Positions 54,901-63,807 of a stretch of DNA of 64,000 bases are shown one piece after another. The notes below the pieces were generated by a model. That model was not told the origin of the DNA, searched no databases, and saw only the letters and a program-made list of their open reading frames with translations. Position numbers and translations under genes: made by a program. The stretch is from Aliidiomarina quisquiliarum (GTDB taxonomy: Bacteria > Pseudomonadota > Gammaproteobacteria > Enterobacterales > Alteromonadaceae), in assembly GCF_023922585.1 (NCBI RefSeq), contig NZ_JAMFTN010000010.1, positions 124,420 through 188,419 on the forward strand. Direction: 5' to 3'. Position 1 is the stretch's first letter. Each line of letters begins with the position of its first letter.

Positions 54901-54963
54901 ATGAGTAACATATACAACTTAGCACAAATTCAAGCTCACCATCATCACCGCCATTCACCTTAG
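54901..54963 (+). CDS. hisL: his operon leader peptide
   Basis: A 20-codon frame ending in TAG, with four consecutive His codons, an Arg codon and a further His codon (HHHHRH, about 54937-54954). It lies 147 bp ahead of hisG and directly before a set of competing RNA stems ending in a terminator. E. coli hisL has seven His codons in a 16-residue peptide; this one has five of six. Stalling here for lack of charged tRNA-His would mask segment A (54947-54951). Confidence 0.92.
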   Translation: MSNIYNLAQIQAHHHHRHSP

Positions 54964-55038
54964 CGGTATGCTGTTATTTTGCTGATTATGTAACTATCAC
55001 ACTTAAATAAAGGTACCGCTGCACAGTTAGGTACCTTC
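54947..55038 (+). promoter_or_regulatory. his attenuator: competing stems A:B, B:C, C:D
   Basis: Segment A ACCGC (54947-54951, in the His codons) pairs with B GCGGT (54963-54967). B, as AGCGGTA (54962-54968), alternatively pairs with C TACCGCT (55014-55020). C, as AAGGTACC (55010-55017), pairs with D GGTACCTT (55030-55037). D, as CCTTC (55034-55038), can pair with E GAAGG (55061-55065) of the terminator. Thus A:B, C:D and E:F exclude B:C and D:E, as in the enterobacterial his leader. Confidence 0.85.
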
Positions 55039-55052
55039 GCTGAGTAAAAATA

Positions 55053-55085
55053 AACCTCGAGAAGGGCAACTTCTCGGGGTTTTTT
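55053..55085 (+). terminator. his attenuator terminator (E:F)
   Basis: AACCTCGAGAAG (55053-55064) pairs with CTTCTCGGGGTT (55070-55081), twelve pairs with one G-U, around a five-base loop, followed by a U-run of six. It is 24 bp upstream of hisG. Confidence 0.93.
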
Positions 55086-55109
55086 CGTTTTTAAATAAGG
55101 AATAAAAGC

Positions 55110-56009
55110 ATGACCGACACTCGTCGCCTTACCGTCGCCATTCAAAAGTCTGGCCGCTTAAGCGTAGAAACCATACAACTTTTAGCTGCTTGTGGCATAA
55201 AATTTAATTTACATGAGCAACGGCTTATTGCCCCCAGTACCAGCCACCCTATTGATTTACTGCGGGTACGCGACGACGATATTCCCGGCTTAATTATGGA
55301 CGGCGTAGTCGACTTAGGCGTGGTAGGGGAAAATGTTTTAGAAGAAGAGCGCCTCGAGCGCAGCTTTAAACAACAAGCATCAACCTTTCTCTCGTTACGG
55401 CGGCTCGACTTCGGCTTTTGTCGGCTCAGTTTAGCCACTCCAAAAGAATTGCCTTACCTTGGTTTAGCCAGCCTCGCCGGGAAAAAAATTGCCACCACAT
55501 ACCCCCGTTTAACCGAGAACTACTTGCGCCAGCAAGGGGTAGCAGCGCAAACCGTTATGCTCACTGGCTCCGTTGAAGTAGCCCCCCGCGCTGGTCTTGC
55601 CGACGCTATTTGCGACTTAGTGTCAACCGGGGCCACCTTAGAAGCCAACGGCTTGCAAGAGCAAGAGGTAATTTTTCGCTCGCAGGTAAAGCTTATTCAG
55701 CGCAATGACAATTTATCTGTCGACAAGCAGGCTTTAGTTGAAAAACTGCTAGCACGACTCGACGGCGTACAGCTGGCCAAAGAAAGTAAATACATTATGT
55801 TGCACGCACCAAAAAATAAAGTTACCGAAGTGTCGGCTATTTTACCCGGTGCCGAGCGCCCTACTATTTTGCCGCTCAGTTATTCCGACAGCCAAGTGGC
55901 CATTCACGTGGTTAGCACCGAAAATTTATTTTGGGAAACCATGGAGCAACTAAAAGCCTTGGGCTGCAGCTCTATTTTAGTTATGCCCATTGAAAAAATG
56001 ATGAGCTAG
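55110..56009 (+). CDS. hisG: ATP phosphoribosyltransferase
   Basis: A 299-residue long-form HisG catalysing the first, feedback-inhibited step of histidine synthesis. [13 protein letters not shown] at the start, [13 protein letters not shown] near residue 67, [18 protein letters not shown] (PRPP loop) near 170, and a C-terminal ACT-like regulatory domain from about residue 225 are present, so no HisZ is needed. AAGGA is well placed before the ATG. Nine bases separate it from hisD. Confidence 0.97.
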   Translation: MTDTRRLTVAIQKSGRLSVETIQLLAACGIKFNLHEQRLIAPSTSHPIDLLRVRDDDIPGLIMDGVVDLGVVGENVLEEERLERSFKQQASTFLSLRRLDFGFCRLSLATPKELPYLGLASLAGKKIATTYPRLTENYLRQQGVAAQTVMLTGSVEVAPRAGLADAICDLVSTGATLEANGLQEQEVIFRSQVKLIQRNDNLSVDKQALVEKLLARLDGVQLAKESKYIMLHAPKNKVTEVSAILPGAERPTILPLSYSDSQVAIHVVSTENLFWETMEQLKALGCSSILVMPIEKMMS

Positions 56010-56018
56010 GAGCGTATT

Positions 56019-57404
56019 ATGAATGATGCATTAACCACTTTGCCCAAGCCTAAACGCTGGTCGCAACTTAATTCCAACAGCCAAGCGGCTATGCTTGCAC
56101 GCCCGGCCCAGCAACAAAATTCACAACTGCAACAACAAGTGGCTGAAATAATCGATACCGTACGCACCGGCGGCGACACCGCCCTCACCCACTACACCCA
56201 ACAATTTGATGGGGTCAGAACAAACTTTTTGTCTATACAACTTCCCATAAGTGCTGATAATTCAGAGAGTTCAGGTTTTTTGTCAACTTTGGTTCTGACC
56301 CCAACATTGTCTGCAGCGATTGATGCGGCCTATGACAACATTCGTCGCTTTCATATTTTGCAGCAGCCGCAAAACATCAGTACCGAAACCAGCCCAGGGG
56401 TGAATTGCCAATTAAAGTACACCCCCTTCGATGCGGTGGGTTTGTATATTCCCGGCGGCACGGCGGTATTACCTAGTACCGTGCTTATGCTTGGTGTGCC
56501 TGCGCAATTAGCGGGCTGCCGCGAGCGTATTTTAGTTACTCCGCCCGATAAAAATGGCGAGCTTTCACCTGCTATTTATTATGCGGCCATGAAGTGTGGC
56601 ATCACTCGCATTGTGCTTGCTGGCGGTGCTCAAGCTATAGCTGCACTAGCCTTTGGTACCGAAACCATTCCAGCGGTAAACAAAATATTTGGCCCGGGTA
56701 ATAGCTATGTGACCGCTGCCAAACAGCAAGTTAGCCAGTTAGTGGGCGGTCCTGCCATTGACCTACCTGCAGGCCCAAGCGAACTGCTGATTATTGCCGA
56801 CGACAGCGCTGAGCCCGCCTTTGTTGCCGCCGACTTATTATCGCAAGCCGAGCACGGCGCCGATTCGCAGGTTATTTGCCTGTCGCCTTCAACCAATGTA
56901 TTGAGCGCTATTCGGCAAGAACTAGCACAGCAACTAAAAACACTCCCGCGCCAGGCCATTGCGCGCCAAGCGTTAGCCCAAAGTAGCTTCATTGTTACGA
57001 CGGATCTTGCCGAAGCCATTGCTATTAGCCAGCGCTATGCCCCTGAACACTTAAGCCTGCAAATTGCCGCCACAGAACAAGAAAATGCCCTTGCCCAGCT
57101 TACTAATGCCGGTTCTATTTTTGTAGGCCATTACACCCCAGAAGCGGGCGGCGACTATGCTACCGGTACCAACCATGTGCTACCCACCTATGGTTTTGCC
57201 AAAAATTACAGCAGCTTAGGCTTACTCGACTTTTATCGTCGTTACACGGTGCAAACAATGACCGCACAAGGGTTAGCGCAGCTCGGCCCAACTATTATCA
57301 CCTTGGCCGAGTTAGAAACCCTCAACGCCCATGCCCAAGCCGTGTCGGTACGCTTAACTAGCGCACGGTTTGAATTAGACCAACAAGGAACAGCACATGA
57401 CTAA
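56019..57404 (+). CDS. hisD: Histidinol dehydrogenase carrying an in-frame inserted element
   Basis: A 461-residue zinc enzyme oxidising histidinol to histidine, longer than E. coli HisD (434). Core motifs are intact: GLYIPGGTAVLPSTVLML, GGAQAIAALAFGTE, KIFGPGNSYV, DLPAGPSELLIIAD, QAEHGADSQ (zinc and active-site Gln/His), PEHLSLQI and GDYATGTNHVLPTYG. Residues 65-95 are encoded by a 94-bp element bounded by 12-bp inverted repeats (56210-56303) in a surface region between FDG and the AAIDAAYDNI helix. Compared with E. coli from memory, the gap here is only about eight residues longer, so native sequence may also have been lost. The enzyme is probably active. Overlaps hisC by eight bases. Confidence 0.95.
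   Translation: MNDALTTLPKPKRWSQLNSNSQAAMLARPAQQQNSQLQQQVAEIIDTVRTGGDTALTHYTQQFDGVRTNFLSIQLPISADNSESSGFLSTLVLTPTLSAAIDAAYDNIRRFHILQQPQNISTETSPGVNCQLKYTPFDAVGLYIPGGTAVLPSTVLMLGVPAQLAGCRERILVTPPDKNGELSPAIYYAAMKCGITRIVLAGGAQAIAALAFGTETIPAVNKIFGPGNSYVTAAKQQVSQLVGGPAIDLPAGPSELLIIADDSAEPAFVAADLLSQAEHGADSQVICLSPSTNVLSAIRQELAQQLKTLPRQAIARQALAQSSFIVTTDLAEAIAISQRYAPEHLSLQIAATEQENALAQLTNAGSIFVGHYTPEAGGDYATGTNHVLPTYGFAKNYSSLGLLDFYRRYTVQTMTAQGLAQLGPTIITLAELETLNAHAQAVSVRLTSARFELDQQGTAHD
56210..56303. repeat. REP-like 94-bp element with 12-bp terminal inverted repeats, inside hisD
   Basis: TGGGGTCAGAAC (56210-56221) and GTTCTGACCCCA (56292-56303) are perfect inverted repeats bounding 70 bp of AT-rich sequence with T-runs (ACTTTTTGTC, GTTTTTTGTC), unlike the surrounding GC-richer codons. 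The frame stays open through it. The TGGGGTCAG core recurs as the tRNA-Val terminator at 18536-18570. Such GGGGTCAG palindromes resemble REP elements mobilised by RAYT (IS200-like) transposases, an assignment from memory; no transposase is in this window. Confidence 0.75.
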
Positions 57405-58527
57405 CATTCAAGGGCTGCTACGCCCTCACTTGCGTAATATGACCCCCTATTTATCAGCGCGGCGTAGCATGTCGGGCGGCACTATTTGGCTTAATGCCAA
57501 CGAGTCGCCCTATGCACCAACCAATAGCGACGGCAGTTATTACAGCATTAATAGCGACCAGCTCAACCGCTACCCTAACTTTCAGTCCCGCACTTTAAAT
57601 GGCGCTTATGCCAATTATGCCGGCGTTACGGCCAACCAAGTCATGAGCCACCGCGGTAGCGACGAAGGTATCGAACTGCTTATTCGCGCCTTTTGCGAGC
57701 CCGGCAAAGACAGCGTGCTTATTTGCCCGCCCACCTACGGTATGTATGCCATTTCAGCACAGCTCAATAATAGCGCCACGGTAAGCGTGCCTTTAGTGCC
57801 AACCAAGGGCGCTTACCAATTAAACTTAACTGCTATCGAACAAGCCCTAACCGCCGCCAAGGGCCCACAGGTAAAGGTTGTTTTTCTGTGTAACCCGTCT
57901 AATCCGCTTGGTAATTTATTAACCCCGGCCGACATTAAAGCCGTACTCGAACTTGCCCGTGGTAAAGCTATGGTGGTGGTCGACGAAGCCTATATTGAAT
58001 ACGCCGAAGCCAGCAATGTCAGCAACACAGCAAACACCTCTACCGGTTTAATTAAGCACTACCCACACCTTGTGGTGCTGCGCACCTTGTCAAAAGCCTT
58101 TGGCTTAGCCGGTATTCGGGTCGGTTTTACTCTGGCTCAGGAAGCAGTTATTAACGCCCTAGCTCCGGTACTTGCACCTTACCCACTGCCCGCTATTAGC
58201 ATTCAAATTGCCGAACAAGCGCTTGGCCCTGAAGGGCTCATTAACATGCGCCAAAACGTTATTGAAGCGGTTGATGAGCGCGAACAACTGGTTATTGCAC
58301 TGGCGGGTTTTACTTGGGTAACACAGCTGTACCCAAGCACTACCAATTTTATTTTAATGCAGGTGGAAAACGCCAATGCTCTTATGAGCTATTGCCAGCA
58401 AGCTGGTATTTTACTGCGCCAGCTTAGCCAACCTAATTTAGACCAATGTATTCGTATCAGTATTGGTAGCCCGGCAGAAAACGAACAGCTTGTTCGGGTG
58501 CTACGCAATTTTGGAGCAACACTATGA
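57397..58527 (+). CDS. hisC: Histidinol-phosphate aminotransferase
   Basis: A 376-residue fold-type I PLP enzyme. [12 protein letters not shown] near residue 30, [15 protein letters not shown] near 85, [11 protein letters not shown] near 165, [11 protein letters not shown] near 195 and [15 protein letters not shown] with the PLP lysine near 228 are all HisC blocks. Overlaps hisD by eight and hisB by four bases. Confidence 0.96.
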   Translation: MTNIQGLLRPHLRNMTPYLSARRSMSGGTIWLNANESPYAPTNSDGSYYSINSDQLNRYPNFQSRTLNGAYANYAGVTANQVMSHRGSDEGIELLIRAFCEPGKDSVLICPPTYGMYAISAQLNNSATVSVPLVPTKGAYQLNLTAIEQALTAAKGPQVKVVFLCNPSNPLGNLLTPADIKAVLELARGKAMVVVDEAYIEYAEASNVSNTANTSTGLIKHYPHLVVLRTLSKAFGLAGIRVGFTLAQEAVINALAPVLAPYPLPAISIQIAEQALGPEGLINMRQNVIEAVDEREQLVIALAGFTWVTQLYPSTTNFILMQVENANALMSYCQQAGILLRQLSQPNLDQCIRISIGSPAENEQLVRVLRNFGATL

Positions 58528-59588
58528 AACCAATTTTATTTATCGACCGCGACGGCACCCTTATTGAAGAGCCCGCCATAGACAAACAAGTGGATCGGCT
58601 CGACAAGCTAGTGTACGAGCCCGCCGTAATTACCGCACTACTGGCCCTGCAAGCGGAAGGCTACCGCTTAGTGCTAATTAGCAATCAAGACGGCCTTGGC
58701 ACCGCAAGCTTTCCCCAAGCCGATTTCGACGCGCCGCAAAATGCTATGCTCGCCCTGTTTGCTAGCCAAGGTATTGAATTCGACGACATACTTATTTGCC
58801 CGCACTTTGCAGAGCAACACTGCAGCTGCCGTAAGCCTAAGCTCGGCTTGGTGCAAGACTATTTACAACAAGGCAAAATCGACTTTCAACGCTCCGCCGT
58901 CATTGGCGATCGCGACACCGACCTACAACTGGCCGCCGCTATGGGTATTCGTGGCATTCGGTACGAACGCGAAAACATGAACTGGCCGAGTATTGTTCGC
59001 AGCTTAACCGGCGGCGAGCGTACTGCCACCGTTACTCGCATTACCCGTGAAACCAATATAGAAGTGGCAGTGAATCTTGACCAAACTCAGCCCTTAACCT
59101 TTAACACGGGCATTGGCTTTTTCGATCACATGCTCGAACAAGTGGCCACCCACGGTGGCTTTTCGTTGCAAATAAATGTGGTGGGCGACTTACACATCGA
59201 CGATCACCACACGGTAGAAGACACCGCCTTAGCACTGGGTGAAGCTATGGCCAAAGCCCTTGGCAACAAACGTGGCATTGGCCGCTTCGGTTTTGCCTTG
59301 CCAATGGACGAATGCCGCGCTGAATGTTTAATCGACCTGTCTGGCCGCCCATGGTTAGAATTTAACGCCAATTTTTCCCAGCCCAAGGTAGGCCAACTCA
59401 GCACTGAAATGGTGCCGCACTTTTTCCGCTCCTTTGCCGACAGCATGAAAGTTAGCCTGCATTTAAGCACCAGCGAAGGCAATAGCCACCACCAAGTAGA
59501 AAGCTTATTTAAAGTATTTGGCCGCGCCTTGCGCCAAGCCTTACACAAAGAAGGCAATGCTATGCCCTCAACCAAGGGAGTACTGTAA
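58524..59588 (+). CDS. hisB: Bifunctional histidinol-phosphatase / imidazoleglycerol-phosphate dehydratase
   Basis: A 354-residue fusion as in enterobacteria. Residues 1-165 are the HAD phosphatase: [12 protein letters not shown] near the start, LISNQDGLG, a zinc loop [15 protein letters not shown], and [10 protein letters not shown]. Residues about 170-354 are the dehydratase: [41 protein letters not shown] and [12 protein letters not shown], the metal-binding His clusters. Normally hisH follows; here hisA starts two bases after the stop. Confidence 0.97.
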   Translation: MKPILFIDRDGTLIEEPAIDKQVDRLDKLVYEPAVITALLALQAEGYRLVLISNQDGLGTASFPQADFDAPQNAMLALFASQGIEFDDILICPHFAEQHCSCRKPKLGLVQDYLQQGKIDFQRSAVIGDRDTDLQLAAAMGIRGIRYERENMNWPSIVRSLTGGERTATVTRITRETNIEVAVNLDQTQPLTFNTGIGFFDHMLEQVATHGGFSLQINVVGDLHIDDHHTVEDTALALGEAMAKALGNKRGIGRFGFALPMDECRAECLIDLSGRPWLEFNANFSQPKVGQLSTEMVPHFFRSFADSMKVSLHLSTSEGNSHHQVESLFKVFGRALRQALHKEGNAMPSTKGVL

Positions 59589-59590
59589 CC

Positions 59591-60346
59591 ATGTTAATAC
59601 CCGCATTAGACTTAATAAAAGGCCAAGTGGTGCGCTTATTAAATGGCAACTTTAACCAGCAAACCACTTACCACAGCGACCCCGTGGCCATTGCCACGGA
59701 ATACCGCAACGCTGGGGCTGAATACTTACACTTAGTGGATCTCGATGGTGCTCGCGATCCAAGCCAGCGCCAGTTCAAACTTATTGGCCACATCACTCGC
59801 AGCACCGGCCTACCCATTCAAGTGGGGGGCGGTATTCGCAGCACCGCAGACCTTGAACAATTGTTCGCCAGCGGGGTTCAGCGGGTGGTCATTGGCTCTC
59901 TTGCCGTTACCCAGCCGCAGTTAGTACGGCAGTGGTTTAATCGCTTCGGGCCAGAGGCTATTGTGCTCGCCCTCGATGTGAATATAAATGCAAGCGGTGA
60001 ACGCTTATTAGCCACCCACGGCTGGCAACAAGCATCAACCACCACTTTAGAAAGTTGCTTAGAAAGCTTCTTAGCCGTCGGTTGCCGCCACGTGCTATGC
60101 ACCGACATTAGCCGCGACGGCACCTTGGCCGGCAGCCATGTAGAACTCTACGCTGATCTAAAACAACAGTTTCCCACGGTGCAATGGCAAGCGTCCGGTG
60201 GCGTAGCAAGCTTAAACGATTTAACCGCCCTGAAAGCAGTTCAGTGCGACAGCGTTATTTTAGGCAAAGCATTACTTACCAACCAATTCACTCTTACGGA
60301 GGCTCTCCAATGTTGGACCAACGCATCATCGCCTGTCTCGATGTAA
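59591..60346 (+). CDS. hisA: ProFAR isomerase
   Basis: A 251-residue TIM barrel, phosphoribosylformimino-AICAR-P isomerase. The catalytic aspartates are in IPALDLIKG near residue 8 and CTDISRDGT near 178; GGGIRS near 84 and QASGGVASL near 210 bind the phosphates. It directly follows hisB with no hisH between them. Its last 37 bases overlap hisF, a longer overlap than usual. Confidence 0.96.
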   Translation: MLIPALDLIKGQVVRLLNGNFNQQTTYHSDPVAIATEYRNAGAEYLHLVDLDGARDPSQRQFKLIGHITRSTGLPIQVGGGIRSTADLEQLFASGVQRVVIGSLAVTQPQLVRQWFNRFGPEAIVLALDVNINASGERLLATHGWQQASTTTLESCLESFLAVGCRHVLCTDISRDGTLAGSHVELYADLKQQFPTVQWQASGGVASLNDLTALKAVQCDSVILGKALLTNQFTLTEALQCWTNASSPVSM

Positions 60347-61674
60347 ATAACGGCAAAGTAGTTAAAGGCGTACAGTTTCGCCAACATGAAATTATCGGTG
60401 ACATTTTACCGCTGGCCGAAAAATACGCCACAGAAGGCGCCGACGAACTGGTGTTTTACGACATTAGCGCCTCGGTAGATAACCGCTTAGTCGACACCAC
60501 TTGGGTGCAACGCATTGCCGAGCGTATTAATATTCCCTTTACTGTGGCAGGCGGTATTCAGTCCTTTGCCCAAGCTCGTGAAATATTGGCCATGGGCGCA
60601 GATAAGGTTTCTATTAATTCACCGGCCTTACTGCGCCCCGAGCTTATTAACGAGTTTGTAGCAGCATTAGGCTCGCAGGCTGTGGTAGTGGGCATCGACA
60701 GCTATTACAATGCCGACACGGGCAACTACCAAGTGCTGCAATTTACTGGTGACGAAAACTGCACCGAAACAACCGATTGGCTTACCTTCGACTGGGTTGC
60801 CGAAGTTATTCGGCGCGGGGCCGGTGAAATTGTACTCAATTGCATGAACCAAGACGGCGTTCGCAATGGCTACGACTTAGACCAGCTGCGCGCCGTTCGT
60901 GCTATTTGTTCGGTGCCGTTAGTGGCCTCCGGGGGCGCTGGCAGCATGGAACACGTACGCGACGTGTTTGAAAAAGCTCAAGTGGAAGGCGCTTTAATTG
61001 CGTCGGCCTTACACAAAAACTTAATTCAGCTGCCCAAGCTCAAATCGTTTTTGCAGTTACCAGCGCTGGCTTGGGAAAAAATGAACGGCTTACTTCCCTG
61101 CGTGGTGCAAAACGCCATTAACGGCCAAGTACTCATGCAAGGCTACATGAACCTTGCCGCCGCCGAGCAAAGCTTAAGCACTGGTAAGGTTACTTTTTTT
61201 AGCCGGAGTAAAAATCGGCTATGGACGAAAGGCGAAAGCTCCGGCAATACCTTGCAACTACTCGAGCTGGTGGCCGACTGTGATCAAGACGCCCTCCTCG
61301 CTTTAGCTATACCACAAGGACCCACCTGCCATTTAGGTACAGACTCTTGCTGGCAACAACAAACCACTCCTGCTTACGCGTTGTTAGCCGAGCTTTGCCA
61401 GCTAGAGCAAACCATTGTTACGCGCAAAGCTGAAGCCAATACCAACACCAGCTACACAGCACAGTTGCTGGCCGAAGGCATTCGTCGCTGCGCGCAAAAG
61501 GTTGGCGAAGAAGGGGTAGAAGTAGCGCTGGCCGCCGTAGCACAAGAAAACGACGCCCTGCTGAATGAAAGTGCCGACTTGCTTTATCACCTAATGGTTG
61601 TGCTGCAAGCGCGTGATTTAAGCTTCGCCGATGTCAGCCAAGTGCTAAAAGCACGACGTCAACATACTAACTAG
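60310..61674 (+). CDS. hisF-hisIE: Fused imidazole glycerol phosphate synthase cyclase HisF - HisIE
   Basis: A 454-residue single frame joining two normally separate his proteins. Residues 1-249 are His[19 protein letters not shown] (Asp11), [17 protein letters not shown] (Asp130), [13 protein letters not shown] and [10 protein letters not shown]. Residues 250-454 are His[55 protein letters not shown] (PRA-CH zinc site), then the PRA-PH domain with [14 protein letters not shown]. The HisF C-terminal tail of about nine residues and the first residues of HisI are missing at the junction (about 61057). ATG 60310 gives the exact HisF start. Predicted activities are steps 2, 3 and 5 of the pathway; the glutaminase partner HisH is not encoded here. 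Confidence 0.95.
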   Translation: MLDQRIIACLDVNNGKVVKGVQFRQHEIIGDILPLAEKYATEGADELVFYDISASVDNRLVDTTWVQRIAERINIPFTVAGGIQSFAQAREILAMGADKVSINSPALLRPELINEFVAALGSQAVVVGIDSYYNADTGNYQVLQFTGDENCTETTDWLTFDWVAEVIRRGAGEIVLNCMNQDGVRNGYDLDQLRAVRAICSVPLVASGGAGSMEHVRDVFEKAQVEGALIASALHKNLIQLPKLKSFLQLPALAWEKMNGLLPCVVQNAINGQVLMQGYMNLAAAEQSLSTGKVTFFSRSKNRLWTKGESSGNTLQLLELVADCDQDALLALAIPQGPTCHLGTDSCWQQQTTPAYALLAELCQLEQTIVTRKAEANTNTSYTAQLLAEGIRRCAQKVGEEGVEVALAAVAQENDALLNESADLLYHLMVVLQARDLSFADVSQVLKARRQHTN

Positions 61675-62197
61675 CAACGGCGCAGCGGCAGGCTTTTACA
61701 CCGCCATTGAACCAAGGCCCAGACATATCGATGCTGCCGTCAAGTACAGCGGGTAAAAAGCTGTCATCGGCGGCACAAAAAGGACCCGATGCATAAGGCC
61801 CAGCGTACACAAGCGTTAGCTTATCTGGGTCCAGTTCAGAGCTTAATTGTTCATACGAAAAAACGGCCACCATTGGTGTCGCAGGTACAGGTATATTTAG
61901 CCCTTTAGCCTCAGTTACGCTAAGTGTTATTTGTTTGCTTTTCACACCCGCTAGTAAGTCATTCGCATGCTGGTCTGCATAGCTATTACAGCGACAACCG
62001 GGTTGACGAATGTGTATGATTAACGATTGCTGCTGTTCGCTTTCTACCTCACTAGCAATATTAATTTCCGTAAGCCCCAACCATTGGTTGTTCTTATCAA
62101 AGTATCCATAATCGCTAAACGCCCAAATATATAAGTATACCGAGGAGCCCACCACCCAAAGTACAAACACTAGAAGCGGCAACCGTAACTTATTCAT
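61667..62197 (-). CDS. Thioredoxin-fold protein, DUF6436-like
   Basis: A 176-residue protein with an N-terminal membrane helix (about residues 6-27) that anchors or exports it, and a domain with [17 protein letters not shown] in the position of a thioredoxin active site, then [11 protein letters not shown] (cis-Pro-like) and [12 protein letters not shown], plus two more Cys near the C-terminus (KACRCA). This pattern resembles DUF6436 proteins of marine gammaproteobacteria; the assignment is from memory. Redox activity is an inference. Start ATG 62197 overlaps the upstream chemotaxis gene by eight bases, so they are co-transcribed; the 3' end overlaps the convergent his operon by eight bases. 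Confidence 0.75.
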   Translation of the reverse strand: MNKLRLPLLVFVLWVVGSSVYLYIWAFSDYGYFDKNNQWLGLTEINIASEVESEQQQSLIIHIRQPGCRCNSYADQHANDLLAGVKSKQITLSVTEAKGLNIPVPATPMVAVFSYEQLSSELDPDKLTLVYAGPYASGPFCAADDSFLPAVLDGSIDMSGPWFNGGVKACRCAVAS

Positions 62198-63695
62198 ACA
62201 CAAAGCGTGTTGTTTGTTCCGCTAGCCTGTCGCTAATCGCCGCCACTTGGTTGGCTGTGGCAACCAAGTTTTCGGCTTCTTGTAGGTGCTCTGCCGACAA
62301 GTCATTCAGGTATTGGGTACTTTGTGTCACGCTCGAACTCGCTTGATTTTGCTGTTGTAACGCATGGGTTATGTCTTGAATAGCCGCTTCAAGCGAAGCA
62401 GATTGCTCGGCAATACTACTTAACCAGCCGTCGCTTTCTTCCGAATAACTGCGGGTTTCATCTAACTTGTCTAAACAGTTGCCAACCGCTTGCACCGACT
62501 CTTGGCTGGTTTTGGTTAAACGTTCAACATTACGCTCAATTTGTTCCGTCGAGCCTTGTGTTTGGCTAGCTAAATTACGCACTTCATCGGCAACCACAGC
62601 AAAGCCACGACCCGCCTCACCGGCTCGCGCCGCTTCAATAGCCGCATTTAAAGCTAACAAGTTGGTTTGCTCGGCAATGGTGTCTATCACTTGCAGTACT
62701 TTTCTAATTTCAGTTGCCGACTCCGCCATTTGCGTTACTTTATTACGCGAATCCTCTAATACTGCAGCTAGGTCTTCTACTGACACTCTGGTTTTACTCA
62801 CCGACGTTTTACCCGACTGAGCCGCATCACCAGCACTTTTTGCTGTGTTTAACACTTCAATAGAACGCTGTTCTGTTTCAGCAATGCTATGGCTCATTTC
62901 TTCACTGGCCGCTGCTATACGCTCTACTTCTGTTTGCTGGCGGCGCATACTTTCACTTAGCGTTGCCCCTTCTTTTTGCAAAGCATCCGCCGCGGCTCTG
63001 TTTTCTACCGTAGAGCGCGACACACTACCTATACTTTCATGCAAGGTATGCAGCATCTGGTTAAAGCGAATTAAACGACGAGACTTATGCTCAGGGCAAC
63101 GCTCTGTTAGTACAACAGTGCCGTCATTGCGCACTAAGGTTGCTGTCATATCGAAATAAGCCTGTCCCACTTGCGCCTCACGTAAACTGGTGCGGCAAAT
63201 AACCACAAGCACCGCCGACTCAATCACCACATATACAGCGTGAATTAAAATAATCGACAAACGGGCGTTTTCCGTCGGAACTACGTAAACAGGAGCGCCA
63301 TTCTGCTGTAAGTACATAAATAACAAATGATGCACCGCAATAGTGGCAGCGGCCACCACTATTACTACCCAATCACGGAAGGAAATAAGTATGGCTAACA
63401 GCACAAAAATGCCGAAATGAACTTCAGTAAACCCCATGCTTTGGTGAATATGCAACGCTGCCAGCAGCATAAAGCTCACGCCATAAGACACTCGGGCTAA
63501 AACGTGATCGCCTAAGGTTTTATAAAGCCATAAAGGGACTAAAGCGGCAGGTAGGCCAATAAAAAAAGCGAGACCCCAAGTGGAATACATGCTGGCAAGG
63601 CCAAATGCAACGAGTAATAACAATAGATTTATAAGGTTGCCAATTCGAAACGCAATCGTGCGAAACTCGTAAGCTCCCTGCTTGTTTTGCGACAT
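62190..63695 (-). CDS. Methyl-accepting chemotaxis protein without periplasmic sensor domain
   Basis: A 501-residue chemoreceptor. Residues about 17-175 form six hydrophobic helices with only short loops (MASE-like or 7TM-like), so there is no sizeable periplasmic ligand domain. The cytoplasmic part has the invariant signalling tip [24 protein letters not shown] and [14 protein letters not shown] short PAS-unlike linker ([20 protein letters not shown]) connects the two. It probably senses an intramembrane, redox or energy cue. No cheW-binding pentapeptide is seen at the C-terminus. Transcribed from a good promoter with the thioredoxin-fold gene. Confidence 0.92.
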   Translation of the reverse strand: MSQNKQGAYEFRTIAFRIGNLINLLLLLVAFGLASMYSTWGLAFFIGLPAALVPLWLYKTLGDHVLARVSYGVSFMLLAALHIHQSMGFTEVHFGIFVLLAILISFRDWVVIVVAAATIAVHHLLFMYLQQNGAPVYVVPTENARLSIILIHAVYVVIESAVLVVICRTSLREAQVGQAYFDMTATLVRNDGTVVLTERCPEHKSRRLIRFNQMLHTLHESIGSVSRSTVENRAAADALQKEGATLSESMRRQQTEVERIAAASEEMSHSIAETEQRSIEVLNTAKSAGDAAQSGKTSVSKTRVSVEDLAAVLEDSRNKVTQMAESATEIRKVLQVIDTIAEQTNLLALNAAIEAARAGEAGRGFAVVADEVRNLASQTQGSTEQIERNVERLTKTSQESVQAVGNCLDKLDETRSYSEESDGWLSSIAEQSASLEAAIQDITHALQQQNQASSSVTQSTQYLNDLSAEHLQEAENLVATANQVAAISDRLAEQTTRFVYE

Positions 63696-63748
63696 CGGAG
63701 TCTCACTTAAATGAAGATAGTTAATTAGAGATGGTTAAAAAACGCCCT

Positions 63749-63777
63749 ATAATACAAACAGAGCAGACCTGTTGCAA
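63749..63777 (-). promoter_or_regulatory. Promoter of the chemoreceptor operon
   Basis: On the minus strand TTGCAA (63772-63777), 17-bp spacer, TATTAT (63749-63754), giving a start near 63742, about 45 bp before the ATG. No sigma-28 type motif was seen. Confidence 0.65.
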
Positions 63778-63807
63778 GTTAACATTCTTTACAACGTGTT
63801 CATTACG

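Noticed and set aside
56019-57404. hisD as a pseudogene because of the inserted repeat
   Set aside because: The frame stays open and all catalytic motifs after the insert are intact.
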